From contig CAOHYA010000001.1 in NCBI GenBank assembly GCA_948288625.1, forward strand, positions 682,001 to 746,000: DNA of 64,000 nt. The letters are read 5' to 3'. Below, piece by piece: positions 8,366-17,425 of this stretch (its first letter is position 1; each line of letters starts with the position of its first letter). The DNA comes from an uncultured Candidatus Saccharibacteria bacterium (GTDB taxonomy: Bacteria > Patescibacteriota > Saccharimonadia > Saccharimonadales > Saccharimonadaceae). Under the pieces are notes generated by a model that was not told the DNA's origin, searched no databases, and saw nothing but the letters and a program-made list of their open reading frames with translations. The position numbers and the translations under genes were made by a program.

Positions 8366-8938
8366 TCAAACTTTGGAAACGTATTCGTTACCGGTAATAT
8401 AAAAACGCCATGGTAAGTCTTTCGACTGGCTTATACCAATTCTTTTCGTTTGCGTAATTTTGCTCTCCTTAAGCGGCTCGGCTAATTTCAATGTAAGTGG
8501 TGTCTTGCTCAAATCATGCCCGTTCAATCGTTTATCAATTCCAAGGGCCTTGCATAGTTTTGCCGGGCCGTTACTTATATTTTTACCATCGATAGGTCGA
8601 AGCGCCCGCATGTGGTCTTCACCTTCTACGGGTTCTACTGCCCGTATAAGCACTGCCGATCCTGAGCCTTCGAAGTCGGTGACGATATTGCAACAATAAT
8701 GCATGCCGTAGGTAAAATATACGTACAAATGCCCGGGCTCACCAAACATAATTTCCGTTCGAGGTGTTTTACCCTTGTAACTATGGCTAGCCGCATCAGT
8801 TTCATCGTATGCTTCGGTTTCTACGATTTTTACGCGTATCAGTTTACCATTCACTTCACGCTCCAAAATACATCCCAACAACAAGGGCGCCACCATAAAA
8901 GCTGGTTTTTGTAAAAATTCAGACAGCTTTGATTTCAT
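8366..8938 (-). CDS. mpg: 3-methyladenine DNA glycosylase (AAG/MPG family)
   Basis: 190 residues, normal for bacterial AAG. Seen: VKIVETEAYDETDAASH, with the catalytic Glu in ETEAY, GHLYVYFTYGMHYCCN, and the late NGPAKLCKALGI block. The family removes alkylated and deaminated purines from DNA by flipping the base out, the first step of base excision repair. A monocistronic gene between two plus-strand genes; the divergent flavodoxin-fold gene starts 63 bases away. Confidence 0.93.
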   Translation of the reverse strand: MKSKLSEFLQKPAFMVAPLLLGCILEREVNGKLIRVKIVETEAYDETDAASHSYKGKTPRTEIMFGEPGHLYVYFTYGMHYCCNIVTDFEGSGSAVLIRAVEPVEGEDHMRALRPIDGKNISNGPAKLCKALGIDKRLNGHDLSKTPLTLKLAEPLKESKITQTKRIGISQSKDLPWRFYITGNEYVSKV

Positions 8939-9001
8939 ATACTTATTATACTAACGGAATAATAAAGGAGCGCAGATTTTATATTTGCAGAAAAGAGGCC
9001 T

Positions 9002-9622
9002 ATGACCGATGAATCAACCGAGCTTAAAGCCCTGACGTTAATTTGTACACTCACCCCTTCTCCGGGTGAATCATCTTCTGAAAAATTAGCCCATGACTTA
9101 GACGCCGAACTGAGTAAACATAATGTTATCAATGAATTTATACGTGTAGTGGATTATAACGTGAAGCCTGGTGTCGAAACAGACATGGGCGAAGGTGACG
9201 AATGGCCGTTAATTCGGCAAAAGATGCTTGATGCCGATATCTTTATCTTGGCCACTCCAACCTGGGTGGGTCAAATGTCGAGCGTAGCGCTCCGGGTAAT
9301 CGAACGTCTTGATGCCGAACTCAGCGAAACGGACGTCCAAGGTCGCTTACTGACATTTGGAAAAGTCGCGGCCGTCGCCATCGTCGGTAACGAAGATGGC
9401 GCACACAAAATAACCGCTGATGTATTCCAGGGATTAAATGACCTCGGGTTTACCATTTCCGCGCAAGCCGCAACATACTGGAACGGCGAAGCAATGCAGC
9501 AAACCGACTACAAAGATCTTGCAAAAATACCGGATACCGTCGCAAAAACGAATAAAACGTTGGCTCGAAACATCACCCATCTTGCTCGGCTCCTCAAAGA
9601 GCAAGAATACCCCGCCGAATAG
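9002..9622 (+). CDS. Flavodoxin-fold NAD(P)H-dependent oxidoreductase-like protein
   Basis: 206 residues. The order beta1 (ALTLICTLTPSPGESSSEKL, the phosphate-binding loop region), ADIFILATPTWVGQMSS in the middle and the later GKVAAVAIVGNEDGAH fits the flavodoxin/NADPH-dependent FMN reductase fold, in which these loops bind FMN. The P-TW-G-MSS segment is typical of FMN reductases. AGAGG precedes the ATG. A bidirectional terminator separates it from the convergent SDR gene. The electron acceptor is unknown. Confidence 0.82.
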   Translation: MTDESTELKALTLICTLTPSPGESSSEKLAHDLDAELSKHNVINEFIRVVDYNVKPGVETDMGEGDEWPLIRQKMLDADIFILATPTWVGQMSSVALRVIERLDAELSETDVQGRLLTFGKVAAVAIVGNEDGAHKITADVFQGLNDLGFTISAQAATYWNGEAMQQTDYKDLAKIPDTVAKTNKTLARNITHLARLLKEQEYPAE

Positions 9623-9626
9623 ATCA

Positions 9627-9657
9627 AAAAATACCCGCCATATCGGCGGGTATTTTT
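9627..9657. terminator. Bidirectional terminator between flavodoxin-fold and SDR genes
   Basis: ATACCCGCC and GGCGGGTAT form a perfect stem with A run on the left and T run on the right, so it can stop both convergent genes. Confidence 0.85.
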
Positions 9658-9672
9658 AATTAACTTATTTTA

Positions 9673-10575
9673 TTATGGAAGGTGGTTTCCGCCCGTCACA
9701 CCGATAACTTCAGCAGTTATGTAGCTTGATTCTTGGCTGGCCAAGAATACGTAGGCCGGGGCTAACTCTGCCGGCTGGCCAGGGCGACCAAGCGGTACAT
9801 CGGAACCGAACTGTTCAAGTTTTTCTTGCGGCTGGCCGTGGCTAGGCTGTAACGGTGTCCAAATCGGACCAGGAGCAACCGCATTTACCCGTATGCCTTT
9901 TTCGGCGAGCATTTTAGCAAGGCTTTTCGTAAAGGCGGTAATAGCGCCTTTTGTCGAAGCATAATCCAATAAGCCTGGTGAGGGTTGGTACGACTGGATT
10001 GATGTCGTGTTGATGATACTTGCACCCTCAGGCATATGTGGCAGTGCAGCTTTGGTTATCCAAAACATCGCGAACACATTGGTCGTAAAAGTTTTTTGGA
10101 ACTGCTCGCTACTAAGGTCTTCGATATTTTCGACGAACACCTGCTTACCGGCATTATTTACCAGTATATCGATACCGCCAAGTTCATTGGCAGCAGTTTG
10201 CACCATTTGCTTACAATTTTCTTCATCGGAAATATCACATGGTATCCCGATTCCTTTTTGGCCGGCGCTTTTTATTTCAAGCAGCACATCGTCGGCGTCA
10301 TCTTTTTCTTCCGGCAAGTAGTTGATGACTACATCGGCGCCTTCGCGCGCAAAGGCTATCGCGACGGCACGGCCGATCCCGGAGTCACCACCAGTAATAA
10401 GTGCCTTACGGCCTTTTAGTCGGCCTGTGCCTTTATAGGTATCTTCGCCATGATCAGCTTTCGGCGATAATTCCGATTCGAGGCCAGGCTCCGGCTGGCT
10501 TTGCTTCGATATAGCATCCGACGTGGGATACTGTGTCGTTGGATTTTGCATTGTATATTGATCGTTATCGCTCAT
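9673..10575 (-). CDS. Short-chain dehydrogenase (stress-type SDR, YdaD/YhxC-like)
   Basis: 300 residues. A polar N-terminal extension of about 50 residues precedes the Rossmann fold. The cofactor motif [14 protein letters not shown], catalytic Ser in the TTSIQS segment, and YASTK (Tyr and Lys of the active site) are present; it ends with GVTGGNHLP. The extension plus this ending is typical of the Bacillus general-stress SDR group. A very strong ribosome-binding site (AAGGAGGT) precedes the ATG. NAD(P)-dependent oxidation of a sugar alcohol or aldehyde is likely; the substrate is unknown. Confidence 0.92.
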   Translation of the reverse strand: MSDNDQYTMQNPTTQYPTSDAISKQSQPEPGLESELSPKADHGEDTYKGTGRLKGRKALITGGDSGIGRAVAIAFAREGADVVINYLPEEKDDADDVLLEIKSAGQKGIGIPCDISDEENCKQMVQTAANELGGIDILVNNAGKQVFVENIEDLSSEQFQKTFTTNVFAMFWITKAALPHMPEGASIINTTSIQSYQPSPGLLDYASTKGAITAFTKSLAKMLAEKGIRVNAVAPGPIWTPLQPSHGQPQEKLEQFGSDVPLGRPGQPAELAPAYVFLASQESSYITAEVIGVTGGNHLP

Positions 10576-10662
10576 GAAGAACCTCCTTCGCGTTATTGTT
10601 CAACTCGTTGCGCTCCATACACGCTCTTCTTATTATACTCCCTTAATTGTGATTATGCTTCA

Positions 10663-11118
10663 TTACTCGACTCTTCGGGCAAAGAGCTCTTCGGTTTCTC
10701 GCATAAAAATTTCGGCTGTTTTTGGCCCGACGCCGTAAAACTTTTGTAGTCGTTTCGAAAATTCATCTTCGTCCATGCTGCTTTCAAACAACAACCATAA
10801 CGAACCTTCGTAGTCATCGATAAGTTGTTGCATACAAATTCGCAATGCTCTCGCCATTACTTCGTCATATCGTGTATATTTCCCCTCGTCAAGCACTCGT
10901 ACGAGCTTGCGGTGCGGCAGGTTCACGATCGCCCAGGGCGTATCAAGCTTACGATCGATGAATATTTGCCAGGTTTGCGCGGCGACACTTGACTGAATTG
11001 GTTTTCCGAATAGATACGATAGCAAAAACCAACGAAATAAATCATCATCGCCAGATACTACATCAAGACCAAAATCTTCGGCATGATGCACTGGCTTTGG
11101 CTTTTTTTGTCTAGGCAC
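10663..11118 (-). CDS. HhH DNA glycosylase-like protein (endonuclease III superfamily)
   Basis: 151 residues, shorter than full endonuclease III (about 210). The C-terminal helix-hairpin-helix motif is clear (FYGVGPKTAEIFMRE), preceded by helices typical of the HhH-GPD fold. The iron-sulphur cysteines and an obvious catalytic Lys are not seen, so glycosylase activity is uncertain. Its start overlaps the end of the DnaQ/GIY-YIG gene by 8 bases, so the two are co-translated; both look like DNA repair genes. Confidence 0.72.
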   Translation of the reverse strand: MPRQKKPKPVHHAEDFGLDVVSGDDDLFRWFLLSYLFGKPIQSSVAAQTWQIFIDRKLDTPWAIVNLPHRKLVRVLDEGKYTRYDEVMARALRICMQQLIDDYEGSLWLLFESSMDEDEFSKRLQKFYGVGPKTAEIFMRETEELFARRVE

Positions 11119-12475
11119 AGCCGTTGATCCTATGGTTGTTTTCTTTGATGAAGCGCCTGATTATTTTATATTCGTCCAAATCAAAATTAGGCTCGGCATC
11201 GACCACCACACTATTTCCATACTCGTCACTGAAGCCTTGTACGATCCAGTTTTGAATAATGACACTTTCTCCCGATTCGTTCACCGGGATAGTTACCGCC
11301 CCTTGGAAAGGCCACTCGGACAACTTACTTCTTTCAAGGGCGATTTCGAAACGTAAATTATAAGCCGCAGCATCCTCTTCGCCAATACAGGCACCTTTAC
11401 AACGCCCAAGCGAATAGGAAAAGCACGCGCTTTTCGATTTTTCTAAGCCCATTAACTTCGGGCATAACCGGTACATTCGCGTCAGCTCATCAAGCGCCTG
11501 CTTTGCTTTCATGCGGTTGCCATAGACGCCATATATCGTACTCAAGTCGGTCTCGCTCCCGACGTTCCCTGACACTACAGTTAAGTTCGAATAGCCGTCC
11601 TGTTCTTTTTTCACCAACATCGCATATGATGAAACACGCCGCAACAAACGGTTATATAGCGGTTTGAGTTCTTTGATAAGTTTTGATTCTAACAACAGCG
11701 CAGCTAATTCACTTCCGGTTGGTATTGTCTCGACATGGTGTGTCTGCTGACTGATTTTGACTTCCTTAGGGCTTGTACTTTGGAAATGCGATAATACCCG
11801 CTTGCGTAATGAGATACTTTTTCCAACATAAATAGGTTGGTGTGCTTCGTCTTTGAATATGTATACACCCGGTACGTTTCCTATCGACTCTAACTCATTC
11901 AGGTCCAAATGAGGTGGAAGAGATTGTGATTTTAACTGGTGCAGTAGTGCTTGTTCGAATATTTCAGGCCCATGCTCGTCGAAGGCGAGTTGGGAAAAAT
12001 ACAATATTGCCCGAGCATCTTCGAGCGCCCGATGGCGGTCACGTACCGGTATGGAGTGGCGTGCGATAATTTTCTCCAAGCTGTGGCCTTTTTGTTGGGC
12101 ATAGAGGTAGCGCGATAACCGGACCGTACATAACAAACGGGGAGAAAACGTCGTTCCGATCGATGCGAATTCTTGTTTCAAGAAAGAATAGTCGAACCTC
12201 ACGTTATGGGCGACGAAAACCGCACCATCGAGAATTTCAAGCAACTCATCGGCAATATCCTCGAATATAGGGGCAGATACGACGTCACCTTCGCTAATAC
12301 CGGTCAATGAAGTGATGCTCGGTGGTATATACGTCTCCGGGTTGATTAACGTCGAAAATTCTTTGACTACTTCACCGTTTTCATATCGAATAGCAGCTAC
12401 CTCAAGCACACGGCTATTACGGTAACTCCCTCCAGTCGTTTCGATGTCCACAAAGACAACAGGATACTCAAACAT
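11111..12475 (-). CDS. Fusion of DnaQ-like 3'-5' exonuclease and GIY-YIG (UvrC/Cho-type) nuclease
   Basis: 454 residues. The exonuclease domain (1-170) has DIETTG with D10 and E12, HNVRFDYSFL and the late HRALEDA, the DEDDh set. A GIY-YIG domain follows at about 200-280: GVYIFKD, then YVGKSISLRKRVLSHF. The C-terminal half is UvrC-like, with a CFSYSLGRCKGAC cysteine cluster. The same fusion is known in Actinobacteria and some other bacteria and is thought to act in excision repair like Cho. TATAAT ends 8 nt before the ATG, so the leader is one or two nt at most. Confidence 0.9.
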   Translation of the reverse strand: MFEYPVVFVDIETTGGSYRNSRVLEVAAIRYENGEVVKEFSTLINPETYIPPSITSLTGISEGDVVSAPIFEDIADELLEILDGAVFVAHNVRFDYSFLKQEFASIGTTFSPRLLCTVRLSRYLYAQQKGHSLEKIIARHSIPVRDRHRALEDARAILYFSQLAFDEHGPEIFEQALLHQLKSQSLPPHLDLNELESIGNVPGVYIFKDEAHQPIYVGKSISLRKRVLSHFQSTSPKEVKISQQTHHVETIPTGSELAALLLESKLIKELKPLYNRLLRRVSSYAMLVKKEQDGYSNLTVVSGNVGSETDLSTIYGVYGNRMKAKQALDELTRMYRLCPKLMGLEKSKSACFSYSLGRCKGACIGEEDAAAYNLRFEIALERSKLSEWPFQGAVTIPVNESGESVIIQNWIVQGFSDEYGNSVVVDAEPNFDLDEYKIIRRFIKENNHRINGCA

Positions 12476-12526
12476 CGTATCTTATTATACGCCTTATCGA
12501 GACACCTTTCAGTATCGTTAAGAAAG

Positions 12527-13444
12527 TTAACGTACGAAGTTCACGTTCGTCTTGGTTGCGCTTGTACCTGAAGCCAGTGTCGAGGTGTATGGGTTATATA
12601 CATACGTATCAAACTTCTTTTGATCCATCGTGAACTTCACGATCCTCGTCGGGTTGGTTGTTTCTGAGTGCCAGCAATCGTTGAAGGCATACACTTTATT
12701 ACCATTATTACCCGTAAGTTCAACCGAAGCCCAGGTATCGGCGTGGCCCGAAAACACGAAACGAATGTTTGAATACAGCTTAATAAGGTTATCGAACATA
12801 TACTGCGGTGACGATTCACCGTATTCGGCGTTGTTATTGATATTTCCGCCACCGTCGATAAACATGTGGGTCAGAATGATCACGTTGTGTTTTGGAAAAT
12901 TTTGAACAACGGCACGAGCCCAGGCCACGGCCGTAAAACGAGGCAAAAATTCAAGAGCGATTACTATCCATTGCACGCCACCAGCCTGAAAGATGTGATA
13001 ACAATTATCTGTTTTATCTACTTCGAACGTACCCTTAAGCTTCGGGAAACGTGAAGGGGGGAAATATTCGTTCCACAATGGCGTTTCACGGACCAACTCT
13101 TTCGTACGAGCAGGGTCAAGGGCGCTACCACCTACCTTAACCGCTCGAGTGTCATGGTTGCCCGGACACAAAGCATAGCTAATCCCGGCCGCTTCTAGCC
13201 GCGCCAAGCCAGCTGATGCTCGATCGTAATGAGTCGGGTCCGCTTCGCCCCAGTCGGTAAGGTCGCCCACTTGTAATACAAACCGCAAGCTCAAGCCGTG
13301 CCTATTTGTCACCAACCAATCGGCACGGTGGTTGAACCGTGTATCATTTGCGTATTTAATCTCCCGTTGCGTATCGGGCATAATGGCAATCGAAAAGATA
13401 TTATCAGCTGCAGCTATCGCCGTACGACCCGCAACGCTTCTCAT
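12527..13444 (-). CDS. Calcineurin-like metallophosphoesterase, downstream of a tail-fibre-like protein
   Basis: 305 residues. Metal-binding motifs in order: MPDTQ (DxQ instead of DxH), GDLTDWG, PGNHD, THMF and SGHAD (the last His of GHxH replaced by Asp). The PDTQ form occurs in secreted and phage-associated phosphoesterases. No signal peptide is obvious, only an N-terminal RTAIAAADNIFSIA segment. It starts one base after the stop of the 13446-13904 gene, so the two form one operon. Role unknown; a surface or tail-associated hydrolase is inference. Confidence 0.82.
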   Translation of the reverse strand: MRSVAGRTAIAAADNIFSIAIMPDTQREIKYANDTRFNHRADWLVTNRHGLSLRFVLQVGDLTDWGEADPTHYDRASAGLARLEAAGISYALCPGNHDTRAVKVGGSALDPARTKELVRETPLWNEYFPPSRFPKLKGTFEVDKTDNCYHIFQAGGVQWIVIALEFLPRFTAVAWARAVVQNFPKHNVIILTHMFIDGGGNINNNAEYGESSPQYMFDNLIKLYSNIRFVFSGHADTWASVELTGNNGNKVYAFNDCWHSETTNPTRIVKFTMDQKKFDTYVYNPYTSTLASGTSATKTNVNFVR

Positions 13445-13445
13445 G

Positions 13446-13904
13446 CTAGTAATTAAGACCGGCTACAAAACCGGTCCACTCTCCATCCGCAAAGCAAGCG
13501 AAAGAAAAGATATCTTTCTTACCCGCCACTTGGGTTAATGCAGGGTTCAATGCGTTTGGCCAGTCTACAGAGCTAGGCCACGTGATCGTCGAGGTAGTAT
13601 TGGTGTAGATGATGCGTACCGTAAAACTTTTACCGACTGTCGCGGCAGGAAAGGTAAACGTACAGTTCGCGGTAAGCGAAACGGTATTCATTGTCGCCAC
13701 CGATACATCAGGTATAGTCACTGCCGCGCCTGATGTATTAACAGTATTGCTGTTTTCGACCAATCGTGACGCCACCGGGCCATTTTGCCATTTAGAGGTA
13801 GAGGCATTATATTGTAACCCCTGATTATTTGCTGGTGAGCTTAATGAAACATCACTTGCTCCGCTTATCGCTGAACCGCCACCTGATCCGCCGCCAAATC
13901 CCAT
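13446..13904 (-). CDS. Tail-fibre-like glycine-rich surface protein, paralogue of 48408-48869
   Basis: 152 residues from ATG 13904, with AAGGA before it and TATAAT just upstream. The N-terminus is MGFGGGSGGG; then comes a block (SSPANNQGLQYNASTSKWQNG) like the repeats that link phage tail-fibre domains, then a beta-rich domain ending in FADGEWTGFVAGLNY. A second copy in the window (48408-48869) has the same layout and clear identity in the first 45 residues and at the end. No signal peptide or membrane helix. Likely a structural or adhesive protein; function not known. Confidence 0.72.
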   Translation of the reverse strand: MGFGGGSGGGSAISGASDVSLSSPANNQGLQYNASTSKWQNGPVASRLVENSNTVNTSGAAVTIPDVSVATMNTVSLTANCTFTFPAATVGKSFTVRIIYTNTTSTITWPSSVDWPNALNPALTQVAGKKDIFSFACFADGEWTGFVAGLNY

Positions 13905-13997
13905 ATAGTATTCCTTAATATTATAGAATATAAGTATCTGCTCCCATTCCATCACGTTCACGCTTAATTTACAAGCTTTCAATTCAATTTAGTACCG

Positions 13998-14013
13998 TAT
14001 AATGGGCATGATG
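13998..14013 (+). promoter_or_regulatory. -10 element overlapping the start region (leaderless mRNA)
   Basis: TATAAT occupies 13998-14003. The expected transcription start falls at 14010-14011, on the ATG at 14011. No ribosome-binding site is present. Confidence 0.6.
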
Positions 14014-14751
14014 GACGCTATTCAGAAAAGAAACATCGATGGTTTGGAAGTTGGCGTACGTAGCAACGGCTACGATCCTCAAAAGAAAACGATCGTATTG
14101 ATTCATGGTATCGGTGTTTCGAGCCGATATTTTCTACCTTTGGCCGAACAACTTTCAAATGACTACAATGTATACGCACTGGATTTACCGGGATACGGTA
14201 GCACTACCAAACCTCCAAAACCTCTTAGCGTAAAAGAGCTCGCTGAAATTACGGCTTCTTTTTTAGTAAAAAATCATCTCTCGAACGTCACAGCAATCGG
14301 TCATTCGATGGGATGCCAAATAATCGCTCATCTTACTACGATCAACCCATCTCTCATCAGCAAAGTCGTATTACTCGCACCTACGACAAATCGCCGCGAG
14401 CGATCAGTCTTCAAGCAAGGTATGCGGCTTTTTCAAGACACCTTCATCGAATCACCTAAAGTGAATTACGTTATTTTCAGCGACTATCTTCGCATGGGGG
14501 TGTTGCGGTATCTCAAGACATCTAAGCATATGGTAAATGATCATATCGAAGATTCGCTACGAACAGCCACCGTTCCTCATTTGATTATTCGCGGAGAAAG
14601 AGACCCTATCGTTCCTCGTGATTGGGCATCGTACCTCAAAACACTTTCACCAAAAATTCATAGAGATGAAATACCAGGTGCGCCGCACGCTTTTCAATAT
14701 AAATATGCGAGAGAAACGAGTACCCTATGCCGTACGTTCATAGAAAGATAA
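14011..14751 (+). CDS. Alpha/beta hydrolase, first of two overlapping hydrolase genes
   Basis: 246 residues if the ATG at 14011 is used; ATGs at 14002 and 14008 are in frame but 14002 overlaps the -10 hexamer. Seen: VLIHGIGVSS, LPGYGST, the nucleophile elbow GHSMGCQ, RGERDPIV (acid) and GAPHAF (His). The complete triad and length fit the classical alpha/beta hydrolase family. It overlaps the next gene by 25 bases, so the two are translated together. Substrate unknown. Confidence 0.87.
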   Translation: MDAIQKRNIDGLEVGVRSNGYDPQKKTIVLIHGIGVSSRYFLPLAEQLSNDYNVYALDLPGYGSTTKPPKPLSVKELAEITASFLVKNHLSNVTAIGHSMGCQIIAHLTTINPSLISKVVLLAPTTNRRERSVFKQGMRLFQDTFIESPKVNYVIFSDYLRMGVLRYLKTSKHMVNDHIEDSLRTATVPHLIIRGERDPIVPRDWASYLKTLSPKIHRDEIPGAPHAFQYKYARETSTLCRTFIER

Positions 14752-15449
14752 CCACACTTTTCATTAACTGGTGGGCTTGGATTGCCGATTACACCTATGT
14801 CGTTTATTGGCAGATACATGACTTCATATTCAAAAATGACCCGCTGTTCTACAGTACCGACAAAGACTCATCATTCACTAAAACACCTATTCTTCTTATC
14901 CCTGGTGTATATGAAAATTGGCAATTCATGAAACCCGTCGCCGACCTGCTTCATAAAAATGACCACCCAATCTATATTGCCGATGGTATTGGATACAATA
15001 CCGGTGATGTGGAAAAAATGGCCGAGTTAGTAAACGACTTCATAGAAGCAAGCACCATTGAGAGTTGCATCATCGTAGCCCATAGCAAAGGAGGGTTGAT
15101 CGGTAAGCTTCTCCTGTCAGATTTCAACGGTCATAAAAAAATTAAAGGTATGATTGCGCTGAACACACCTTTTTCGGGTTCGTTATACGCCTACGCACTT
15201 CCTTTCAAATCCATACAAGTATTCAAACCCAACTCCCCTATTCTTTCGCGGCTCAATAAAAACACGATCGTGAATAAGAATATTATTTCCATATACGGAC
15301 AATTCGACCCGCATATTCCAAAAGGTAGCTACCTGGAAGGTGCTCAAAACATACAACTCAACACCAGGGGGCACTTCAGAATCATGAATGATGCCGACGT
15401 TCACGTAGCTATTCTCGACGGAATCGACACACTTTTACCCCTTTCATAG
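14727..15449 (+). CDS. Lipase-like alpha/beta hydrolase, second gene of the pair
   Basis: 240 residues. Seen: ILLIPGVYENW (oxyanion region), AHSKGGLIGK (GxSxGG nucleophile elbow) and GHFRIMND with a late His. An aromatic N-terminal stretch (FINWWAWIADYTYVVYW, about 11-27) may be a membrane contact. The elbow and the two aromatic segments resemble triacylglycerol lipase-type hydrolases. It overlaps the preceding hydrolase gene by 25 bases in another frame. The two may act on related lipids or esters; this is inference. Confidence 0.8.
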   Translation: MPYVHRKITTLFINWWAWIADYTYVVYWQIHDFIFKNDPLFYSTDKDSSFTKTPILLIPGVYENWQFMKPVADLLHKNDHPIYIADGIGYNTGDVEKMAELVNDFIEASTIESCIIVAHSKGGLIGKLLLSDFNGHKKIKGMIALNTPFSGSLYAYALPFKSIQVFKPNSPILSRLNKNTIVNKNIISIYGQFDPHIPKGSYLEGAQNIQLNTRGHFRIMNDADVHVAILDGIDTLLPLS

Positions 15450-15534
15450 AGGTTTACGTAAGAAATTTTACATAAGATACCTTTGATTGCGGGTACTATG
15501 CTAACTACGATAGATAACTTTATAGGAGAATGAA

Positions 15535-15918
15535 ATGAAATTTTTATCATCTAAGGTTCATACGATAATTGGTTTAGTAGTTGGAGTTGTACTCATATTT
15601 GCTTCCAGCATTTTTGGTTTTACCGATAACACAGCGGCGTCTATGGTTTCGCTATGGGTTGGTATCTTCATCGTTTTGAACGAACTCATCACGACAAGTC
15701 CATCAAGTCCGCTCAAGCTCGTACCAATGAAAGTACACCTTATTCTTGATATCGTAACCGGTTTGTTCCTTGCCGTATCGCCATGGTTGTTCAACTTTGC
15801 CGATAGCAACGAACCAAGCCAATGGGTACCTCACCTTATCGTAGGTATTATGGTTGTTGGATATGCATTAGTTACTTCAACCAATGATGTACGCGACAAA
15901 TCAGTTGCCGAAAGCTAA
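15535..15918 (+). CDS. SPW-repeat membrane protein, 127 aa
   Basis: Four membrane helices. The SPW signature is visible as VSPWLFNFADS near residue 82; the first half has the related IFASSIFGFTD. SPW proteins (PF03779) are small membrane proteins of unknown function, often stress-related. TAGGAG precedes the ATG. It begins an operon with the acidic protein and the alcohol dehydrogenase; all three have strong ribosome-binding sites. Confidence 0.82.
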   Translation: MKFLSSKVHTIIGLVVGVVLIFASSIFGFTDNTAASMVSLWVGIFIVLNELITTSPSSPLKLVPMKVHLILDIVTGLFLAVSPWLFNFADSNEPSQWVPHLIVGIMVVGYALVTSTNDVRDKSVAES

Positions 15919-15940
15919 CAAACTTAAGAAGGAGTTTTAT

Positions 15941-16222
15941 ATGGCTAACGCTATCCCAGATCCAGCTCAACTACCAGATGATGACATCACCTTGCAAAGC
16001 CCACAGGACGACTTGCTCACCGATGACAACGTCACCGACCCTGTGACGCATGAGTTGACCGACGACCCTACCGAAGAGCTTGGAGTAGATCCTAAAGAAT
16101 TCAAGAAGGAACTCGACAAGTATGACTTTGATGAAGCAGGCCATGGTGACGATGACATGCGAGAAGAAATTGAAAGCCGTGATATGGAAAACGCCGAAGA
16201 CGTCGTCGATCGTCCATCATAA
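15941..16222 (+). CDS. Small acidic protein, 93 aa
   Basis: Family not recognised. About a third of the residues are Asp or Glu; it begins MANAIPDPAQLPDDD and ends VVDRPS. No membrane helix or signal peptide; probably largely disordered. The ATG is fixed by AAGGAG at ideal distance. It lies 22 bases after the SPW gene and 15 bases before the dehydrogenase gene, so it is in the same operon. Such acidic proteins are often stress or osmotic response proteins, but that is inference. Confidence 0.7.
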   Translation: MANAIPDPAQLPDDDITLQSPQDDLLTDDNVTDPVTHELTDDPTEELGVDPKEFKKELDKYDFDEAGHGDDDMREEIESRDMENAEDVVDRPS

Positions 16223-16237
16223 TTAAAGGAGGTTCAA

Positions 16238-17422
16238 ATGAAAGCAGTAACTTGGCAAGGCAGGAGAAAAGTCTCCGTCGAAGAAGTACCGGATCCGGTC
16301 ATCCAGGAACCGACTGACATAATAATCAAAGTAACCTCAACCTGTATTTGCGGTTCGGACCTACACTTATATGAGGTAATGGCACCGTTTATGGATAAGG
16401 GCGATATCATGGGGCATGAACCCATGGGTATCGTTACCGAAATAGGAAGCGCGATTACCAATGTAAAGGTTGGCGACCGCGTGGTTATTCCATTCAATAT
16501 TTCATGTGGCCATTGTTTTATGTGCGAGCAAGGGTTACAGTCGCAATGTGAAACAACGCAGGTACGCGACCAAGATCGTGGTGCCGCATTACTCGGATTC
16601 AGTAAGCTATATGGCCAAGTCCCTGGTGGGCAAGCAGAATATCTGCGCGTTCCTCAGGCGCAGTATGGTCCTATAGTCATCCCTAACGAAGGACCCGACG
16701 ATCGTTACGTCTTTCTATCCGACGTACTACCGACTGCTTGGCAGGCCGTCGAATACGCCGAAATTCCTGACGGTGGCTCGGTTGTGGTAGTCGGGCTTGG
16801 GCCTATCGGTGACATGGCTGCCCGCATCGCAAAACACCGCGGCGCCGGAACCGTCATTGCCATCGACCTCGTACCCGAACGACTTCAACGGGCAAAAGAT
16901 TTTGGTATCGATGTTATCGACCTGAGCGAACATAAGGACGACTTGAAAGAAGTCATTTTTGAAAAAACTAATGGTCGAGGCGCCGATGCGGTGATCGATG
17001 CCGTCGGTCTGGAAGCACATGGCTCACCTGCGGCGAAATTCATTCAGGATACAGCCGGTATACTTCCCGACCCTGTTGCCGGCCCGATGATCGAAAAAGC
17101 CGCTATTGACCGCCTCGCGGCATTGTATAGCGCTATCGATACCGTCCGTCGCGGAGGCACCATCTCTATCGTTGGCGTGTACGCCGGAAAAGCTGATCCT
17201 ATTCCACTCGATACGATGTTCGACAAGCAAATTAAGGTACGTATGGGACAGGCGAACGTGAAACGATGGGTTGACGACATCCTACCGCTCCTTACGGATG
17301 AAGACCCTCTTGGCGTCGACACATTCGCCACACACCACTTGCCCCTCGAAGAGGCGCCACACGCCTACGAGATCTTCCAAAAGAAGCAAGATAACGCGGT
17401 GAAAATCATTCTTAAGCCTTAA
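16238..17422 (+). CDS. Zinc-dependent alcohol/formaldehyde dehydrogenase-like MDR protein
   Basis: 394 residues. Catalytic-zinc residues: CICGSDLHLYE (Cys and the following polar pair) and GHEPMGIV (His-Glu). Structural-zinc type cysteines: CGHCFMCEQGLQSQC. The Rossmann fold has VVVVGLGPIGDMAA. Length and the large insert before the C-terminus fit the glutathione-independent formaldehyde dehydrogenase branch of the MDR superfamily. A very strong AAAGGAGGT precedes the ATG. It ends the SPW operon; only 3 bases separate it from the convergent BrkB gene. Confidence 0.9.
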   Translation: MKAVTWQGRRKVSVEEVPDPVIQEPTDIIIKVTSTCICGSDLHLYEVMAPFMDKGDIMGHEPMGIVTEIGSAITNVKVGDRVVIPFNISCGHCFMCEQGLQSQCETTQVRDQDRGAALLGFSKLYGQVPGGQAEYLRVPQAQYGPIVIPNEGPDDRYVFLSDVLPTAWQAVEYAEIPDGGSVVVVGLGPIGDMAARIAKHRGAGTVIAIDLVPERLQRAKDFGIDVIDLSEHKDDLKEVIFEKTNGRGADAVIDAVGLEAHGSPAAKFIQDTAGILPDPVAGPMIEKAAIDRLAALYSAIDTVRRGGTISIVGVYAGKADPIPLDTMFDKQIKVRMGQANVKRWVDDILPLLTDEDPLGVDTFATHHLPLEEAPHAYEIFQKKQDNAVKIILKP

Positions 17423-17425
17423 GTA

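Noticed and set aside
12527..13904. Prophage
   Set aside because: Only a fibre-like protein and a phosphoesterase are seen; no capsid, terminase, portal or integrase in the neighbourhood.
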